NCBI RefSeq assembly: GCF_001552595.1
Contig: NZ_BCRM01000001.1
Span: forward strand, 1,054,001-1,118,000
DNA: 64,000 nucleotides
Direction of reading: 5' to 3'
From: Rhodococcus erythropolis NBRC 15567
Lineage (GTDB): Bacteria; Actinomycetota; Actinomycetes; Mycobacteriales; Mycobacteriaceae
Part shown: piece by piece, positions 61,239-64,000 of the stretch
Layout: each line of letters opens with the position of its first letter
How positions within the stretch are numbered: position 1 is the stretch's first letter
The notes under the pieces: model-generated
The model's input: the letters and a program-made list of their open reading frames with translations, nothing else
What the model was told of the DNA's origin: nothing
Databases searched by the model: none
Translations under genes and position numbers: made by a program

Positions 61239-61817
61239 ATGACTCGCATTCCCGCAGTGACACCGTCAGAAGCCAGTCCGTTGATCAAAGTGGCATACAA
61301 ATTCGCCGCCAGGCAGTACGACGAAGTCCCCGAGCCCTTTGCCGTCCTGGCCAACCATCGGAAATTGTTCGTCGCGGCTGCCCGTCACGAGATGGCCGTG
61401 CAGAAGGCGTCGAAGGTGCTGCCGTCGAACATTCGTGAACTGGCCGTCTATCGCGTCGCCTGGACTGTCGGCTGCTCGTGGTGTGTCGACTTCGGGACGA
61501 TGCTCTCGCGCCTGGACGGTTTGGACATCGACAAGCTGAAAGGGATCGCGAATTACCGGGATTCACCGAAGTACAGCGAGGACGAGCGGGCCGCGATCGC
61601 CTACGCCGATGCCATGACCGGTGACCCGCACGGGGAGAACGGGGTGACGGACGAGCAGGTCGCGGATCTCGAGCGCAGGTTCGGGCGAGCGGGCGTCGTG
61701 GAACTGACCTATCAGATCGGGCTCGAAAACATGCGCGCCCGGATGTATTCGGCGTTGGGGATCACCGAGCAAGGGTTCAGCACCGACTCCTGCCGCGTGC
61801 CCTGGGCCGAAGAATGA
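61239..61817 (+). CDS. Carboxymuconolactone decarboxylase / AhpD-like protein
   Basis: 192 residues. The AhpD-type CxxC is in RVAWTVGCSWCVDFGTML (with the helical core LPSNIRELAVYRVAW before it), and a second helical repeat is YQIGLENMRARMYSALGI. Members act as peroxidase partners or decarboxylases, and the Cys pair favours a redox role. ATG 61239 is chosen because GGAGG lies 6 bases upstream. It is followed by a 16-bp hairpin. Confidence 0.9.
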   Translation: MTRIPAVTPSEASPLIKVAYKFAARQYDEVPEPFAVLANHRKLFVAAARHEMAVQKASKVLPSNIRELAVYRVAWTVGCSWCVDFGTMLSRLDGLDIDKLKGIANYRDSPKYSEDERAAIAYADAMTGDPHGENGVTDEQVADLERRFGRAGVVELTYQIGLENMRARMYSALGITEQGFSTDSCRVPWAEE

Positions 61818-61852
61818 TGCGCTGACTCGTCTACGGCAACTATCGACAATGC

Positions 61853-61899
61853 TCCGCAGATACGTGATCATGATTGACTAGTTCACGCATCTGCGGAGT
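61853..61899 (+). terminator. Terminator hairpin after the AhpD-like gene
   Basis: CTCCGCAGATACGTGA pairs with TCACGCATCTGCGGAG (one mismatch) around a 21-base loop, followed by TATTTCGGCTTGTT. It lies 36 bases after the AhpD-like stop, in the gap before the molybdate genes. Confidence 0.72.
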
Positions 61900-61942
61900 A
61901 TTTCGGCTTGTTAGGTCCGCACTTGCGACCTACGATCACCTG

Positions 61943-62338
61943 GTGCCCAACATTCGAATCCGCGAAGCTGCCGGTCTGCTCGGTGTCAGTGACGACACCG
62001 TTCGACGGTGGGTCGACGGTGGGCTTCTCACCGCGAGGACGGACGACTCCGGCCGCAAGGTCATCGACGGTGCCGAGTTGGCGGGCTTCGCCCGGTCCAA
62101 CGCCGGACCCGCACCGGCCGATCCGCTCGCGGGTGCGAGTTCGGCCCGCAACCGGTTCGCCGGCCTCGTCACCAAGGTCGTCACCGACAAGGTGATGGCC
62201 CAGGTCGAAATGCAGTGTGGGCCCTTCACTGTCGTCTCGTTGATGAGTACCGACGCGGTTCGGGAGCTCGGACTCGAGGTCGGGAGTATCGGAGTCGCAA
62301 TCGTGAAGGCCACCACGGTCATCGTGGAAACGCCGTAG
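61943..62338 (+). CDS. MerR-type HTH plus TOBE (molybdate-binding) regulator
   Basis: 131 residues: an N-terminal excisionase/MerR-like HTH (IRIREAAGLLGVSDDTVRRWVDGGLLTARTDDSGRKVIDG) followed by one TOBE/molbindin domain (SARNRFAGLVTKVVTDKVMAQVEMQCGPFTVVSLMSTDAV...AIVKATTVIV). TOBE domains bind molybdate or tungstate. It precedes modA by 24 bases and is probably the Mo-sensing regulator of the unit, using a MerR-type rather than ModE-type DNA-binding domain. The start is GTG 61943. Confidence 0.88.
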   Translation: MPNIRIREAAGLLGVSDDTVRRWVDGGLLTARTDDSGRKVIDGAELAGFARSNAGPAPADPLAGASSARNRFAGLVTKVVTDKVMAQVEMQCGPFTVVSLMSTDAVRELGLEVGSIGVAIVKATTVIVETP

Positions 62339-62362
62339 TTCTGAACATACTGGAGGAAATTC

Positions 62363-63172
62363 GTGAAGCGTGTAGTCGGACTTGTTGCAGCAGGTGCCTT
62401 TTCGCTTGCCCTGGTGACCGGTTGTAGTTCCTCCGACAATTCGTCGTCGGAGACGTCGTCGGCCGCTCCGACCACGACCACTTCCAGTGACAGTGCCACG
62501 GGAAGCATCACCGTCTTCGCGGCGGCGTCACTCAAGAACAGCTTCACCGAACTCGGCAAGGAGTTCGAGTCCGAGAACCCCGGTTCATCGGTCACATTCA
62601 GCTTTGCCGGGTCCTCGGATCTCGTCGCCCAGATCACCCAGGGCGCACCGGCTGACGTGTTCGCCTCGGCTGACGCCGCCAACATGACCAAGGCCACCGA
62701 TGCCGGTGTCGTCGCGGGGTCGCCCTCGGATTTCGCGAGCAATACCTTGACGATCGTTGTACCGCCTGGCAATCCGAAGGGCATCGCGTCCTTCGCCGAT
62801 CTGGCAAAGGAGGGGACACAACTGGTGATCTGCGCTCCGCAGGTCCCGTGTGGCGCGGCTACGAAGAAGGTCGAGACGGCCACAGGTGAGACCCTCTCGC
62901 CCGTCAGTGAGGAATCGTCGGTGACCGACGTTCTCAACAAGGTGACGTCCGGGCAGGCCGATGCCGGCATCGTTTACGTCACCGACGCGAAGTCCGCGGG
63001 TGACAAGGTGCAGACGGTCGCGTTCCCGGAAGCCACCACGGTGGTCAACCTGTACCGGATTGCGGTGCTGAAGAATTCGAAGAATTCGGAAACGGCAACC
63101 AAGTTCGTCGATCTCGTCAAGGGGCCCAAGGGCCTGGCAGTTCTGAGTGACGCGGGATTCGCTGCCCCGTGA
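62363..63172 (+). CDS. modA: Molybdate ABC transporter substrate-binding lipoprotein
   Basis: 269 residues. The signal peptide is [24 protein letters not shown] with lipobox VTGC, then a Ser/Thr linker, then the ModA core [58 protein letters not shown] and [14 protein letters not shown]. The AAAS and GSSD segments carry Ser residues that coordinate molybdate. GAGGAAATTC precedes the ATG. Its stop overlaps the modB GTG by four bases. Confidence 0.95.
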   Translation: MKRVVGLVAAGAFSLALVTGCSSSDNSSSETSSAAPTTTTSSDSATGSITVFAAASLKNSFTELGKEFESENPGSSVTFSFAGSSDLVAQITQGAPADVFASADAANMTKATDAGVVAGSPSDFASNTLTIVVPPGNPKGIASFADLAKEGTQLVICAPQVPCGAATKKVETATGETLSPVSEESSVTDVLNKVTSGQADAGIVYVTDAKSAGDKVQTVAFPEATTVVNLYRIAVLKNSKNSETATKFVDLVKGPKGLAVLSDAGFAAP

Positions 63173-63978
63173 CACACCTAAGACCGGCAGTCCGGGCTCC
63201 GCTCGGGTTGCCGGTATGGATTTACCTTCCGGCGCTGATCGGCGGAGCGTTTGTCATCGCGCCCTTGGCGGCGATGCTGGCCACCGTGCAGTGGTCGCAG
63301 TTCTGGGAACTCGTGACTTCCGAATCGTCGGTTGCCGCGTTGAAACTGAGTTTGAAGACAGCGGCAATGAGCACGCTGCTGTGCATCCTGTTCGGGGTAC
63401 CGATGGCCGCGGTATTGGCGCGCAGTCATTTTCGGGGACTGTCCGTTCTTCGATCGTTGATTCTGCTCCCGCTGGTTCTGCCGCCCGTGGTGGGCGGTAT
63501 CGCGTTGCTGTACACGTTCGGGCGCAAAGGGTTGATCGGTGAGCAGTTGGAAGTGCTCGGCATCCAGATAGCATTCTCGACAACCGCGGTGGTCCTGGCG
63601 CAGACGTTTGTTGCGCTACCGTTCCTCGTCGTCAGCCTCGAAGGTGCACTACGCACTGCGGGTACAAGATACGAGGCCGTTGCCTCGACGCTCGGAGCCC
63701 GCCCGACCACCGTGCTTCGCCGGGTGACTCTGCCGCTGGTGCTTCCCGGTCTGGTGTCAGGGGCAGTTCTGGCTTTCGCTCGAGCGCTGGGGGAATTCGG
63801 TGCGACGCTGACCTTCGCGGGAAGTCTGCAAGGGGTGACGCGTACCCTGCCGCTGGAAATCTATCTCCAGCGTGAGACCGATCCGGATGCAGCGGTGGCG
63901 CTTTCGCTGGTGCTGGTTGTAGTCGCGGTGGTCATCGTGGTTGCGGTGCGTGGACGCGGATCGGCGGGTTCGTTGTGA
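63169..63978 (+). CDS. modB: Molybdate ABC transporter permease
   Basis: 269 residues with five to six membrane helices. The permease EAA loop is [62 protein letters not shown], as in ModB/CysT permeases. The GTG start overlaps the modA stop, and its own stop overlaps the modC GTG (GTGA). It passes molybdate across the membrane with energy from ModC. Confidence 0.95.
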   Translation: MTHLRPAVRAPLGLPVWIYLPALIGGAFVIAPLAAMLATVQWSQFWELVTSESSVAALKLSLKTAAMSTLLCILFGVPMAAVLARSHFRGLSVLRSLILLPLVLPPVVGGIALLYTFGRKGLIGEQLEVLGIQIAFSTTAVVLAQTFVALPFLVVSLEGALRTAGTRYEAVASTLGARPTTVLRRVTLPLVLPGLVSGAVLAFARALGEFGATLTFAGSLQGVTRTLPLEIYLQRETDPDAAVALSLVLVVVAVVIVVAVRGRGSAGSL

Positions 63979-64000
63979 GTGGCCTCCACGTCGACATCGA
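63975..64000 (+). CDS. modC: Molybdate ABC transporter ATP-binding protein, start only
   Basis: A GTG at 63975 overlapping the modB stop opens MSGLHVDI, the usual short strand before the ATPase core, and the frame runs off the window. Position after modAB identifies it. No motif is visible in eight residues. Confidence 0.75.

Overview
The window reads as chromosomal DNA of a high-GC mycolic-acid actinobacterium, most likely Rhodococcus (erythropolis/qingshengii type). The reasons are the base composition, many GTG starts, 1-4 base stop/start overlaps, the mycobacterial-style pruB-pruA / divergent PucR regulator arrangement, an EspR-like DNA-binding protein, a DapC very like the mycobacterial one and a BrnFE-Lrp exporter unit. 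Coding density is high. I saw no tRNA, rRNA, CRISPR array, insertion sequence or prophage. The assignment to genus is inference.

Layout. 0-10 kb: start of a lipoprotein gene (cut by the edge), an amidohydrolase with an MFS transporter, a TMEM175-like channel, a CGNR zinc-finger regulator divergent from a 6PGDH-family oxidoreductase and MFS pair, a secreted protein, and a ClpC-like AAA+ unfoldase behind a HAIR-like (HspR) element. 10-21 kb: an FAD/NAD(P)-binding protein, the homogentisate operon (hmgA, an unknown gene, fahA) with a MarR regulator, a TetR regulator, an orphan family-5 solute-binding lipoprotein, and metE under a cobalamin riboswitch. 21-35 kb: an EspR-like regulator, an ABC exporter co-transcribed with a sensor kinase and response regulator, an EamA transporter divergent from a second CGNR regulator, an FMN monooxygenase, the proline catabolic genes pruA/pruB with their PucR-type regulator, an NTF2-like protein, an AlkC-like alkylation repair protein and an iron-siderophore type binding protein.

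35-51 kb: a DAHP synthase preceded by an aromatic-residue leader peptide and attenuator, then a tightly overlapping minus-strand cluster (TIM-barrel isomerase/dehydratase, KsdD-like flavoprotein, Gfo/Idh/MocA oxidoreductase, aldo-keto reductase, old-yellow-enzyme type reductase, shikimate/quinate dehydrogenase-like protein, MHS transporter) controlled by a LysR protein. This looks like an undescribed hydroaromatic or cyclic-polyol catabolic pathway. It is followed by an SDR, a PaaX regulator, an enoyl-CoA hydratase and an acyl-CoA ligase. 51-64 kb: an SOS-boxed alkB, small membrane proteins, a TetR-gap pair, a NicO nickel/cobalt transporter, azlCD with divergent lrp, a VOC protein, AraC plus dapC, a carboxymuconolactone-decarboxylase-like protein, and a molybdate unit (MerR/TOBE protein, modA, modB, start of modC).

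Regulation is unusually legible. There are operator-like palindromes at six or more divergent promoters, a LexA box, a HAIR element, one riboswitch, one ribosome-mediated attenuator, and several long perfect hairpins between genes. Two of these hairpins are clear copies of one 40-base element with compensatory changes.
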